Shown here in pieces: positions 17,202 through 24,911 of a DNA stretch of 64,000 nucleotides. The translations under genes were made by a program, and so were the position numbers. The stretch is from Candidatus Scatomonas pullistercoris (GTDB taxonomy: Bacteria > Bacillota > Clostridia > Lachnospirales > Lachnospiraceae). The stretch covers positions 62,001 to 126,000 of the forward strand of contig DVOO01000027.1 of NCBI GenBank assembly GCA_018713515.1. Reading direction: 5' to 3'. How positions within the stretch are numbered: the stretch's first letter is position 1; each line of letters begins with the position of its first letter. Below the pieces are notes generated by a model. That model saw only the letters and a list, made by a program, of their open reading frames with translations. It was not told where the DNA came from and searched no databases.

Positions 17202-18261
17202 ATTTTTTCGACCTCCTGAGCAATAGGATAAAGAACGGGCCGCCCGCCACGCTCATGATGATGGAGGCGGAAATCTCATAGGGAGCCGCGATCGTCCTCC
17301 CGATGGTATCCGCCAGCAGATAGGTAAAAGCGCCGGACAGCATGGAAAAGGGGATCAGCGCCCGGTGGTCGCTGCCCACCAGGATCCGCCCGATATGGGG
17401 GACGATCAGCCCCAGAAAGCTGATGGCCCCCGCCACCGCCGTGGAAATGCCGGAGAGCAGGACAGCCACCAGGGAAATCAGGATCCGCTGGGAGTTGACA
17501 TTAACGCCCAGGCTTCTGGCCGTCTTGTCCTCCAGGGACATCAGGTTGCATTTCCCCGCGAAAAACAGGGCCAGCAGAAGCCCCGCCGCCACATAGGGCC
17601 AGAGGGTCCACACATCGTCCCAGGTCTTCATGGTAATGTTGCCGTTGACGATGGATGCCACACCGGAGGAATTCCCTCCGGTCATGGAGTTCAGGGCGCT
17701 GGAGAGGCCCGTGAACATGGCGTTCACCGCCACACCCACCAGAATGATCCTTAAAGGGCTTAAACCTCCCCTCCAGGACAGGCTGTAGACCAGGAAAAAG
17801 GCCAGCACCCCGCCCAGGAAGGCAAACAGCGGCGTAAAGAAGAACAGGGACGGCACAAAAGCCGTGATCACCACCGCCGCAAAGCTGGCCCCGCTGGAAA
17901 TGCCGATGATCCCAGGATCCGCCAGGGGATTTTTCAGCACCGACTGGAACAGCACGCCGGACACCGCCGTGGCCGCCCCGGCCAGCATGGAAATCAGAAT
18001 CCGGGGGAAGCGGAGGTCAAAGACTGTGGCCGCATTTTCGCCGGCATTTCCAAACAGCCCCTGAAGCAGTTCCCCGAAGCTCACCTTCAGGCTCCCGATA
18101 TTTACCGATGCGAAAAACAGAACCAGCAGGAGCAGGGCCATAATCACGAAGGACAGAACTGCCTTCGCCCTCTTTTTCCGCTTCCGGCTTTTGTCCTGAA
18201 TCTCGGCGGACATTTCCGCCCCATCGGACGCCGCTGCATCATGTTTCCTGTTTGCTTCCAT
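17191..18261 (-). CDS. Heme/iron-siderophore ABC importer, FecCD-family permease
   Basis: FecCD/BtuC permeases form a homodimer with ten helices per subunit. The product has a basic N-terminus of about 35 residues and then hydrophobic helices to the end. Family stretches are RFPRILISMLAGAATAVSG, NPLADPGIIGISSGA and SFLGLIVPHIGR (the coupling helix region). ATG 18261 is preferred because GAGGAG lies seven bases upstream; a GTG at 18276 is possible. Co-transcribed with the lipoprotein 12 bp upstream and the ATPase downstream. Confidence 0.93.
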   Translation of the reverse strand: MEANRKHDAAASDGAEMSAEIQDKSRKRKKRAKAVLSFVIMALLLLVLFFASVNIGSLKVSFGELLQGLFGNAGENAATVFDLRFPRILISMLAGAATAVSGVLFQSVLKNPLADPGIIGISSGASFAAVVITAFVPSLFFFTPLFAFLGGVLAFFLVYSLSWRGGLSPLRIILVGVAVNAMFTGLSSALNSMTGGNSSGVASIVNGNITMKTWDDVWTLWPYVAAGLLLALFFAGKCNLMSLEDKTARSLGVNVNSQRILISLVAVLLSGISTAVAGAISFLGLIVPHIGRILVGSDHRALIPFSMLSGAFTYLLADTIGRTIAAPYEISASIIMSVAGGPFFILLLRRSKKYAG

Positions 18262-18272
18262 ATTCACGCTCC

Positions 18273-19421
18273 TCACTGTGCAATCTGACCCAGCACGTCC
18301 TCATCCGTCCGCTCCTCGGCATGGGAATCCTCCGCCTGCTGCGCCGCGTTGTCGCTGTTTTCCCGGGCCGCCGCGGCGTCCTCCTCCGTCTCCGGATACA
18401 GCATGGGCTGCAGCTCTTCCAGGGCTTCCGGATACCGGAAAGTGGCGCTCATGCCGAACAGCTCATAAGACAGGTAATAGACCCTGTCATTCTGCACCGC
18501 CTCGAAATGCTGCCAGATGTCGTTGGTCTGAAAGTCCTCCTGAAACATTTCCATAACCTGGTCCGGCAGGGCGTGGGCGGCGCACAGAATCACGTCCGGC
18601 TCTTTTGTTTTCATGTCTTCGGTGTTTACCGTGAGAAATTCCTGATCCGTGCCGGCATAGACATTTTCGCCGCCCGCCAGTTCCACCAGGCTTCCCACAT
18701 AGGAATTTTCCGTGGCTATGATATAGGAGCCCGGCAGCCCCATGAGAATCAGAACCTTCGGCGCTTCTTTTCCCTCGTTGCGGGTCCTGTATTCCTCATA
18801 AAATTCCGTAAATTCATTCACCAGTGCCTGGGCCTGTTCCTGCCTTCCGAAAATTTCACCCAGCTCCTGGATGGAACGGTACATGCCCGGCACGCTCCGC
18901 AGGTTCAGAAACGCCCAATCCGTATCGATGGCCTCATACTTGGGCTGCAGGTCCGACTGGAGGCTGGCGGGGCTTAAGATCCAGTCCGGATTCAAGGAAG
19001 CCACGATCTCCATATCCGGCGCCATGGAGGTCCCCACCCGGGTCACTTCCGAGTAACGCTCCGGCAGACTGGAAATGGTGCTGGAGCAGACCCCCACCAG
19101 ATCCAGGTCCAGCCGGCTGCAGATCTCCGCGGTGGCCGGAGAGGTGGCGATGATCCGGGGTTCCCCCTCCATGGCCGCCACCTTCCCCTTGGCCGCTTCC
19201 ACGGCCGCCTTCTCCTGCGGGTCCGTGATCTCCAGCAGGGTGGACACGCTGTCAGCGGTGCCCTCTGTGCTGCCGGAAGAATCTCTCCCGGCAGAGCAAC
19301 CGGACAGAACCAGGCCAAAGGAGAGGATGCCCGCCAGCAGCAGAGTCCGGAAACTTTTATCCGGGTATCCGGCGCGCCGCTTTTTTTGTATCCTTCTATT
19401 CTTCATCGTCGTCATCCTCAT
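18273..19421 (-). CDS. Heme-binding lipoprotein of the ABC importer (HtsA/IsdE-like class III binding protein)
   Basis: A 382-residue lipoprotein: signal with lipobox LSGC at about 40-43, then the two-lobed PeripBP_2 fold. Two positions match the heme ligands of streptococcal HtsA and staphylococcal IsdE: Met in GTSMAPDME and His in CAAHALPDQVMEMF. The C-terminal 45 residues are acidic and low in complexity. The start overlaps the end of the Shp-like gene; ATG 19421 is given, but ATG 19415, eight bases behind GGAGG, is equally good. It should receive heme from the Shp-like protein encoded just upstream. Confidence 0.88.
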   Translation of the reverse strand: MRMTTMKNRRIQKKRRAGYPDKSFRTLLLAGILSFGLVLSGCSAGRDSSGSTEGTADSVSTLLEITDPQEKAAVEAAKGKVAAMEGEPRIIATSPATAEICSRLDLDLVGVCSSTISSLPERYSEVTRVGTSMAPDMEIVASLNPDWILSPASLQSDLQPKYEAIDTDWAFLNLRSVPGMYRSIQELGEIFGRQEQAQALVNEFTEFYEEYRTRNEGKEAPKVLILMGLPGSYIIATENSYVGSLVELAGGENVYAGTDQEFLTVNTEDMKTKEPDVILCAAHALPDQVMEMFQEDFQTNDIWQHFEAVQNDRVYYLSYELFGMSATFRYPEALEELQPMLYPETEEDAAAARENSDNAAQQAEDSHAEERTDEDVLGQIAQ

Positions 19422-20424
19422 AGCCTCCGCCCCATCTCTTCCAGTTTTTCCGGAACAGGTACAGAACCCCCGACGCGGCTGCCAGAAGGATCAGTCCGGA
19501 AAGGGTAAAGGAAATGGTCAGCTCCGCGATCCTCTCTCCCGATACTCCGTCTGTCCCTGACGTGTCCGACGCGGCCGCTTCCCCTTCTGTGGACAGGCTT
19601 AAGCCCTGGGCATCGTTCAGCGTATCCTCCCCGGCGCTGTCCGTGGCTGGTGCCGCCGCCTCTGTGATGGAATTCTGCAGGCTGTCAGACTGTACGCCCG
19701 GCGTAGGCGTCGCTTCTGTTTCTGTCTCCTCTGTGGCTTCCGGCGCCGGTGTCGGCGTTGCCGTGGCTTCCGGAGCCGGCGTAGGCGTTGTCTCTGCGGC
19801 GTCCGCAGGAGCGGGCGTGGTCGATGCCTGTCCTCCGGTATTGGTCTGGGCGTCTGTGCCCGCCGCGGCCGTTACCATTGTGGCGTTCATATCCGTGGTG
19901 TTGCCCGCGGTGAAATCACTGGGATAGAGATAAAAGATCACATCCCGCCCCATGGGGCTGACATACATGGAGCCCCGGACCACACAATTTTCGCTGGGCA
20001 CCTGAATGCAGACATCCGAGGTGGCCCCGTTGTTATCCGTGCCGCTTCCCGTGACCCCCAGGGCCGGGCTGGACCAGCCGGAATCACCCACGCTCTGCAC
20101 CCAGAAAGAGTGGTTGCTGGTATAATCCATAAGGCTTAATCGGATGGTCAGATAGTAATTCCCGCTGTCCGTCACTTCCAGAATACCTGTCGTATAGACG
20201 GCTCCCTCCACCATGCCCTGGCCGGTGGCGTAAGACGCTTCGCCGCCGGAATCCTCGATTTCCCCCGTCACCGGGTGGGCATAGCAGGGATGGATCACAC
20301 AGGTATAGACCGTTCCGCTTTCCGCCCGCACGGGAACGGCAGAAAGGCCCGTTCCCAGAAGGAGAGCAAACACCAGAGCCAGACATCCGGCCAGTCTCGT
20401 TTTTATGCACTTTACTGTCTTCAT
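19396..20424 (-). CDS. shp: Shp-like cell-surface heme-binding protein with C-terminal membrane anchor
   Basis: A 342-residue protein: signal peptide (1-34), one heme-binding Shp domain (about 35-185), a Thr/Pro/Ala/Glu-rich stalk (about 190-290), a transmembrane helix (about 300-325) and an acidic tail EDDDDEE inside. The Shp domain carries HPVTGEIEDSGG and GQGMVEG. Streptococcus pyogenes Shp binds heme through two methionines (Met66 and Met153); Met71 and Met158 here have the same 87-residue spacing and the matching contexts GQGMVEG and SPMGRD. It should accept heme from NEAT proteins and hand it to the lipoprotein encoded next. Translation start has AGGAGA in front of ATG. Confidence 0.92.
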   Translation of the reverse strand: MKTVKCIKTRLAGCLALVFALLLGTGLSAVPVRAESGTVYTCVIHPCYAHPVTGEIEDSGGEASYATGQGMVEGAVYTTGILEVTDSGNYYLTIRLSLMDYTSNHSFWVQSVGDSGWSSPALGVTGSGTDNNGATSDVCIQVPSENCVVRGSMYVSPMGRDVIFYLYPSDFTAGNTTDMNATMVTAAAGTDAQTNTGGQASTTPAPADAAETTPTPAPEATATPTPAPEATEETETEATPTPGVQSDSLQNSITEAAAPATDSAGEDTLNDAQGLSLSTEGEAAASDTSGTDGVSGERIAELTISFTLSGLILLAAASGVLYLFRKNWKRWGGGYEDDDDEE

Positions 20425-20457
20425 ATAGTTCTCCTGAAACAGAGCAGCCGGGAGACC

Positions 20458-20479
20458 CCGGGCGGCACATGCCGCCCGG
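20458..20479 (-). other. Intercistronic hairpin without U-tract
   Basis: Perfect 10-bp arms CCGGGCGGCA and TGCCGCCCGG with a 2-nt apex lie between the NEAT/FMN gene and the Shp-like gene. No T-run follows on the minus strand, so it is more likely an RNA-processing or 3'-end-stabilising element, or a weak attenuator, than a full terminator. Confidence 0.6.
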
Positions 20480-20502
20480 TTATCTCCCGCCGCCTTATTC
20501 TT

Positions 20503-23253
20503 TCATTTCCGTGCGCGCTGTTTTTTCGCGAGAATTCCGGCTGTCAGAAGAATACCTGCCAGGATGATTCCTGCTGCCCAGGGCGCCGCCTGCGCCGTAT
20601 CACCGGTGCTTACACCGCCGCCCAGGGAAACTCCGCTGTTTAAGCCGGAACCGCTGCTCAGGCCGCTTCCGCTATTTAATCCGGAACCGCCGTTTAAACT
20701 GCTGCCTCCATTTAAGCCGCTGCCGCCGTTTAAGCCGGAACCGCCGTTATTATTGTTGTTATTATTGTTGCTGCCGCTTCCGTCGTCCGTGAAATCCGGA
20801 TCATCGTCTGTAGTCGCCTGGATTGTACTCCAGTCGAGGCTCAGGTATACGGGCTGGGTTCCTGTCCCCTCCGCAATAGCTTCCATGATGGGCACAAATA
20901 CCTGCAGGGGCACAAAACCATCCTCCAGCGCCTCGGGAATCATTTCAAAGGTCACCTGATCCGGGTAATTGCTTCCGTATGTATCGCTGACCAGGCTGCC
21001 GTCCTCATTGGTCTGCCAGGAATCCACCGTCACATCCGCCAGGCTGCCCTGGGGATTGCCGTACTGGTCTGTGGTATATCCGGTAAGATAATATTTCAGC
21101 TCACTCAGATAGCCGTAAGAAGTTCCTATGGTCAGACCGTTAAAATTCATGGTAATGTAATATTTTCCATCCCGCACCGTCAGCTTGATGGTATGGTTAA
21201 TGGCGTTGTCGGACATGGAGGGGGTGGTCTTATCCACCTTCACCATGTTTCCGGTGAGGGAATAGACGCCGTCCGGCAGATTGGTGATGTCCAGGGTGCC
21301 GTCTCCCGGATTGTCCGTTCCGGGATCATCCGGATTCTGGGGATCATCCGGAGTTGTGCCGGGATCATCTGTCCCCGGATCATCCGTCCCGGGATCTTCT
21401 GTTTCGGCCTGCAGGCTCTCCCAGTCAATGGACAGCCGGGCGACCTGCGTCCCCTGCCCCGCGCCGATGGACTCCATAACCGGCACATAGATTTCCACGT
21501 AATTCATGGTTTCGCCCTGTTCCACAGGAATGGACACAACCTTCGGATATTCCTGTCCCTCCGTATTGGCGTCATAGGAAGGCGATGACGGATCATTATA
21601 GCCGTCCTGCACGCCCGTGTAATATTCCAGCACGGATGCGTCCTCTGCTTCGTACTGCACGGGATAGTTGTAATCGTTGTAAACCACCGTAGACATGTCT
21701 ACTTTCCTGAGCCGGTACAGATAGCCTTCCAGCCCTGAAATACTGATCGCCTGGAAGGTCAGCTCCAGCGTCATGCTCCCATCCTCTGCCACCACAAGAA
21801 CTCCCTGGGGGTTCAGGGCAGCATTTCCCATGGACAGCGCGTCATTTGTGGCATGCCAGAGGGAGACATCCACTGTATATCTGCCCGGCTTCAGCGTCTC
21901 CTCCGGATCGTCCGGATCTGTGCCCCCGGGATTATCCGTCTCCCCGCTTCCATCCTTCCAGGATATGGAAAAGGTTGTGGTACCGGTATAGTTTCCGGGA
22001 GCGGCCTCGCTTACGGCCTCTCCTGTAATAATGATCTTTCCCTGCAGAACGGCCGTATCGTCCGCCCGGACGACGCTTCCGTCCGATGGGTCGAAGGTCT
22101 GGCTGCCGAAATCATTCTGGAAAGCCAGCCGGTTATCTCCGCTGTACAGCGTGCCTCCCTCCGGAGCGGACACCGTCACGGCCCCTTCTTTTTCCTCCGT
22201 GGATATGGAAATTTCGTAAGGCTGGATGTTGTCGGCAGCCTGATCCAGCGCGCCCATGGAAATGGAGGGCGGGACGGAAACCACATAAGAGGGGGAAGAA
22301 GTTTCTTCCGCCACTTCGGCGGAAATTTCCATATCTTTTCCGCCGCTCTGCTCCGTTAAGGTATCCCAGTACATGGTTATGATACTTTTTACGCTGAACC
22401 GGCCGTTTTCAAAATAGATCCCGCTGATCTCCCCGTTGAGATTGCTCATGGCCGGCACGTAAATATACACGTTGTTATAGTAGTACCGGCTGATGTCTCC
22501 GGTAAGAGGAACAGACACATCGGTGACAACCTGGTATTCCCCGGCTTCCTCCGTGCTGTAGGTCACACCCTCCATGGACAGTTCCCCTGTATCCTCATTA
22601 TTCACGTAGTAGCCGTTGAACCCGAGAATATACATGGGTTCCTGTTCTGTTCCCGATACCATCCGGTAGGACAGCCGCATATTTCCCTCTTCGTCCACCT
22701 CAAGGACCGCCGGCGCCGTCTCTGTCTGAACCAGGCTGTGATCCACCACATCGCTCCGCACGGCTACTGTAATCGTATAGGTGCCCGCCTCAGGTACTTC
22801 AGCCGGCACACCGGAAGTCTGGTCTTCCTCTGTTTCCAGATTCAGCGCGTCTTTTACAGCCGCCTTGATTCCATTGGAAGAGTAGGTTGCCCCGGATACC
22901 GCGTCCACATTCTGGATCCCTTCCGCGTCTGTATCCGACAGGCCCAGCATATTTTCTGTCATCCCTTCCGCAGCAGCCGCAAGCTTTCCCCGGTTGATCT
23001 CCGCGTAGGTTCCTCCGAAATTTTCCCCGGTAATGTCAATTCCTTCTATTTTGCCGTCCTCCACCGTGACGGCCGCGCGAATATCATATTCTCCAAACTG
23101 GTCCATGTGAAACGTGCCGTCCGCGGTATAAGAACCGGAGGAAACTTCGGAAGGCGCGGCGTTTGCCGCCGGGGGATTTCCGAACAATCCCGCCGCCAGA
23201 ACTGCCGCCAGAAAGCCGGCTACCCACTGCTTTCTATTTTTTCTTATTTTCAT
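20503..23253 (-). CDS. Cell-wall heme protein: FMN-binding domain plus three NEAT domains
   Basis: A 916-residue surface protein. Order: signal peptide 1-33; FMN_bind domain about 42-138 with the flavinylation-type motif SGAT at 120-123; NEAT1 about 156-298; a beta domain about 308-432 shared with the upstream gene; NEAT2 about 455-612; Asp/Pro/Gly linker; NEAT3 about 658-808; Asn and GSGLN-repeat linker; terminal STGD, hydrophobic helix and KKQRARK, which looks like a degenerate sortase signal or a plain membrane anchor. NEAT1 and NEAT2 keep a YxxxY pair (Tyr259/263, Tyr585/589), the heme-binding motif; NEAT3 has Phe780 and Gln784 there. NEAT2 and NEAT3 have Ser-Met at the expected lip helix. 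Likely captures heme at the wall and passes it to the Shp-like protein. Confidence 0.88.
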   Translation of the reverse strand: MKIRKNRKQWVAGFLAAVLAAGLFGNPPAANAAPSEVSSGSYTADGTFHMDQFGEYDIRAAVTVEDGKIEGIDITGENFGGTYAEINRGKLAAAAEGMTENMLGLSDTDAEGIQNVDAVSGATYSSNGIKAAVKDALNLETEEDQTSGVPAEVPEAGTYTITVAVRSDVVDHSLVQTETAPAVLEVDEEGNMRLSYRMVSGTEQEPMYILGFNGYYVNNEDTGELSMEGVTYSTEEAGEYQVVTDVSVPLTGDISRYYYNNVYIYVPAMSNLNGEISGIYFENGRFSVKSIITMYWDTLTEQSGGKDMEISAEVAEETSSPSYVVSVPPSISMGALDQAADNIQPYEISISTEEKEGAVTVSAPEGGTLYSGDNRLAFQNDFGSQTFDPSDGSVVRADDTAVLQGKIIITGEAVSEAAPGNYTGTTTFSISWKDGSGETDNPGGTDPDDPEETLKPGRYTVDVSLWHATNDALSMGNAALNPQGVLVVAEDGSMTLELTFQAISISGLEGYLYRLRKVDMSTVVYNDYNYPVQYEAEDASVLEYYTGVQDGYNDPSSPSYDANTEGQEYPKVVSIPVEQGETMNYVEIYVPVMESIGAGQGTQVARLSIDWESLQAETEDPGTDDPGTDDPGTTPDDPQNPDDPGTDNPGDGTLDITNLPDGVYSLTGNMVKVDKTTPSMSDNAINHTIKLTVRDGKYYITMNFNGLTIGTSYGYLSELKYYLTGYTTDQYGNPQGSLADVTVDSWQTNEDGSLVSDTYGSNYPDQVTFEMIPEALEDGFVPLQVFVPIMEAIAEGTGTQPVYLSLDWSTIQATTDDDPDFTDDGSGSNNNNNNNNGGSGLNGGSGLNGGSSLNGGSGLNSGSGLSSGSGLNSGVSLGGGVSTGDTAQAAPWAAGIILAGILLTAGILAKKQRARK
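20614..20769 (-). repeat. Short tandem repeat encoding Asn-run and GSGLN linker
   Basis: Residues 829-880 of the wall protein are eight Asn followed by about eight imperfect copies of GSGLN/GSSLN with small variants. At DNA level these are 15-18 bp units. The segment spaces NEAT3 from the membrane anchor across the wall and is likely to vary in length between strains. Confidence 0.85.
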
Positions 23254-23273
23254 ATTTTCCTCCCTGCATGCGC

Positions 23274-23300
23274 GCGGGAATCCCCGCTGAGGATTCCCGC
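23274..23300 (-). other. Intercistronic hairpin without U-tract
   Basis: A perfect 10-bp stem, GCGGGAATCC (23274-23283) with GGATTCCCGC (23291-23300), lies between the secreted NEAT gene and the large NEAT/FMN gene. It resembles the hairpin before the Shp-like gene in position and lack of a T-run. Confidence 0.6.
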
Positions 23301-23341
23301 CTTCATCTGCGATATAGCTTCTGTATCCGCAGCAAAGTCCT

Positions 23342-24274
23342 TTAGTTCGCCGCGTAGGTAATGGAGAATGTAGTGGTTCCCGTGTAGTTGCCGGCAGCGG
23401 CTGCCGCCACGGCCTCTGCGGTAATGCCGATGGATCCGCTCAGTTTCCTTCCCGCAGTATCCTCAGAAACCGTCTGCGTGCCGAAACTGTTGGTAAAGGC
23501 CAGGGTCTGTTCTCCGCTGGCAAGACTTCCCGTTCCCGGAGCGGAGATGGATAATTCCCCGTTCAGATCTTCTGCTTCCACATCCACGGCATAAACATAA
23601 ACATTGTCTTTCTCCGCGCTTAAGGTTCCCATGGAAACAGCGCTGGGAACGGTTACTGTGTAAGACGGCTGGGATATTGTCTTTTCCACATCCGCCGTAA
23701 TCTGCATATCCTTCGTTTCTTCAGCCGTGCTTCCGGATGCCTGCAGATCCGTCACCTTGACAAAGAAATTCTGGGTCGAATTCATGACTACATTTACATA
23801 AGCGCTGGCAGAAACCGTTCCCGCCTCCAGATCATCCAGAACGTCTCTGGGAAGCTCTACGGACAGGACCTGCGTCGGCAGCACATCTCCCTCATTTACA
23901 CCGAACAGAGCGGCTGTTGTGTCAAATTCTTTTTCCGGCTTGGTGGTAATATCAGATTCTGCCTTGTATTCGGTTCCATCGACGGTAAGCGCCACATCCA
24001 GCACGGTGCCGTCCGTTCCCTGATCCGGAAATGCCGGAATGGGATAGGCCACATAGAACGTCAGCTCCGCGCTGTCATCCGTCAGCACCACGTCTGCTTC
24101 ATGGCAGAAGATGGGGTCGCACATGCTTTTGTTTCCGGATCCGTTTGCGTTAAGAAAATGGATTTCTCCCGTATAACTGCCATTGGCCGGCTCGGCCGCA
24201 AATACGGTGCTGCACATCATAGTTCCAAACAGGGCTGCCGTCACGGCGCCGGATAAGAATTTTCTCAGTTTCAT
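23342..24274 (-). CDS. Secreted NEAT-like protein (candidate hemophore) with shared beta domain
   Basis: A 310-residue exported protein: signal peptide 1-26, NEAT-like domain about 31-172, and a beta domain about 187-310. The NEAT-like part has Ser50-Met51 at the position of the heme-lip helix, followed by two Cys (52, 57), but the later strand reads VLSVELP and lacks YxxxY. The beta domain is a clear paralogue of residues 308-432 of the next gene product: both contain SxSAP, SGE/D..LAF, SFGTQT-type and GNYTGTTTFSI segments. There is no anchor or LPxTG, so the product should be released or bind the wall by its beta domain. AGGAGG precedes the ATG. Heme binding is inferred from context. Confidence 0.72.
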   Translation of the reverse strand: MKLRKFLSGAVTAALFGTMMCSTVFAAEPANGSYTGEIHFLNANGSGNKSMCDPIFCHEADVVLTDDSAELTFYVAYPIPAFPDQGTDGTVLDVALTVDGTEYKAESDITTKPEKEFDTTAALFGVNEGDVLPTQVLSVELPRDVLDDLEAGTVSASAYVNVVMNSTQNFFVKVTDLQASGSTAEETKDMQITADVEKTISQPSYTVTVPSAVSMGTLSAEKDNVYVYAVDVEAEDLNGELSISAPGTGSLASGEQTLAFTNSFGTQTVSEDTAGRKLSGSIGITAEAVAAAAAGNYTGTTTFSITYAAN

Positions 24275-24334
24275 ACTGAACCTCCTTAATGATTATTTTT
24301 TTATTATGTTCAGCGCTTTCCGCGCAGAGACATC

Positions 24335-24814
24335 TCACGCAACGATGAGCGTACAGTTAACTTCCGCTCCGTTCCTGGGCGTCAGATTTTCATCGGCACT
24401 GTATGCCGCGTACTGAACCGTCAGGGGATATTCCCCCGCCTCCATCTCCTTTTCCAGAGTGATCTGATACAGGTGCTGCCCGGGCCGGATCAGATCCGAT
24501 GTATAGATGGTTTCGTCCGTTTCCGGAAGATAAAAAGAAATTTCAAAATATACCTGGTTCTCTTCCGGATTCACAAGTTCTACGGAAACATCTTTTGTTC
24601 CGGAGGGAATGGTAATGGACTTATATCCGGGAATCTGGATCCCCGCCTCTGTGCCGGACTGCAGCCCGGCCGTTTCCCCGGGTGCTTCCTGTTCTGCCTC
24701 AAAGGCAGCCTCAATATTTGTTACCTCCTTCGGCTTCGTTGCCTGCCAGATACCGGCCCCTGCCAGAATCGCCGCAGCTGCGGCTACGGGAATTATGATT
24801 TTTTTCTTTTTCAC
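24335..24814 (-). CDS. Small membrane-anchored beta-sandwich protein, first gene of the heme operon
   Basis: A 159-residue protein of unknown function. It begins with KKKKIIIP and a membrane helix (about 6-24), then a Glu-rich spacer and an extracytoplasmic domain of about 95 residues with alternating hydrophobic strands (DVSVELVNPEENQVYFEISFYL, EAGEYPLTVQYAAYS). It has the look of a small immunoglobulin-like or Big-type domain; similar small proteins are common in Firmicutes and I cannot assign a function. Start is GTG 24814, with AAGGGG nine bases upstream. Operon position suggests a role in presenting or spacing the heme receptors. Confidence 0.75.
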   Translation of the reverse strand: MKKKKIIIPVAAAAAILAGAGIWQATKPKEVTNIEAAFEAEQEAPGETAGLQSGTEAGIQIPGYKSITIPSGTKDVSVELVNPEENQVYFEISFYLPETDETIYTSDLIRPGQHLYQITLEKEMEAGEYPLTVQYAAYSADENLTPRNGAEVNCTLIVA

Positions 24815-24830
24815 CTTCTGCGTCCCCTTT

Positions 24831-24848
24831 TTAGTTAGATTTAACTAA
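24831..24848 (-). promoter_or_regulatory. Perfect metalloregulator-like palindrome (copy B) before the heme operon
   Basis: TTAGTTA GATT TAACTAA: perfect 7-bp arms and a 4-bp spacer, ending 16 bp before the GTG of the first heme-operon gene. Position close to the ribosome-binding site and likely transcription start fits repression. It reads nearly the same on both strands. The regulator is not encoded in the window; a DtxR-type iron repressor is the likeliest candidate. Confidence 0.7.
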
Positions 24849-24893
24849 CTTATGTTTTTAATTTACTTTCTAAATTTCTGCTTTTATGATTTT

Positions 24894-24911
24894 TTAGTTA
24901 GTTTATACTAA
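24894..24911 (-). promoter_or_regulatory. Metalloregulator-like palindrome (copy C) before the heme operon
   Basis: TTAGTTA GTTT ATACTAA matches 12 of 14 arm positions of copy B and lies 63 bp (six helical turns) from it, centre to centre. Two sites bracketing the AT-rich promoter region suggest cooperative or full repression. The rest of the 410-bp gap between the heme operon and hsp20 contains AT-rich DNA without a credible ORF. I could not identify the heme-operon -35 and -10 boxes with confidence. Confidence 0.6.
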
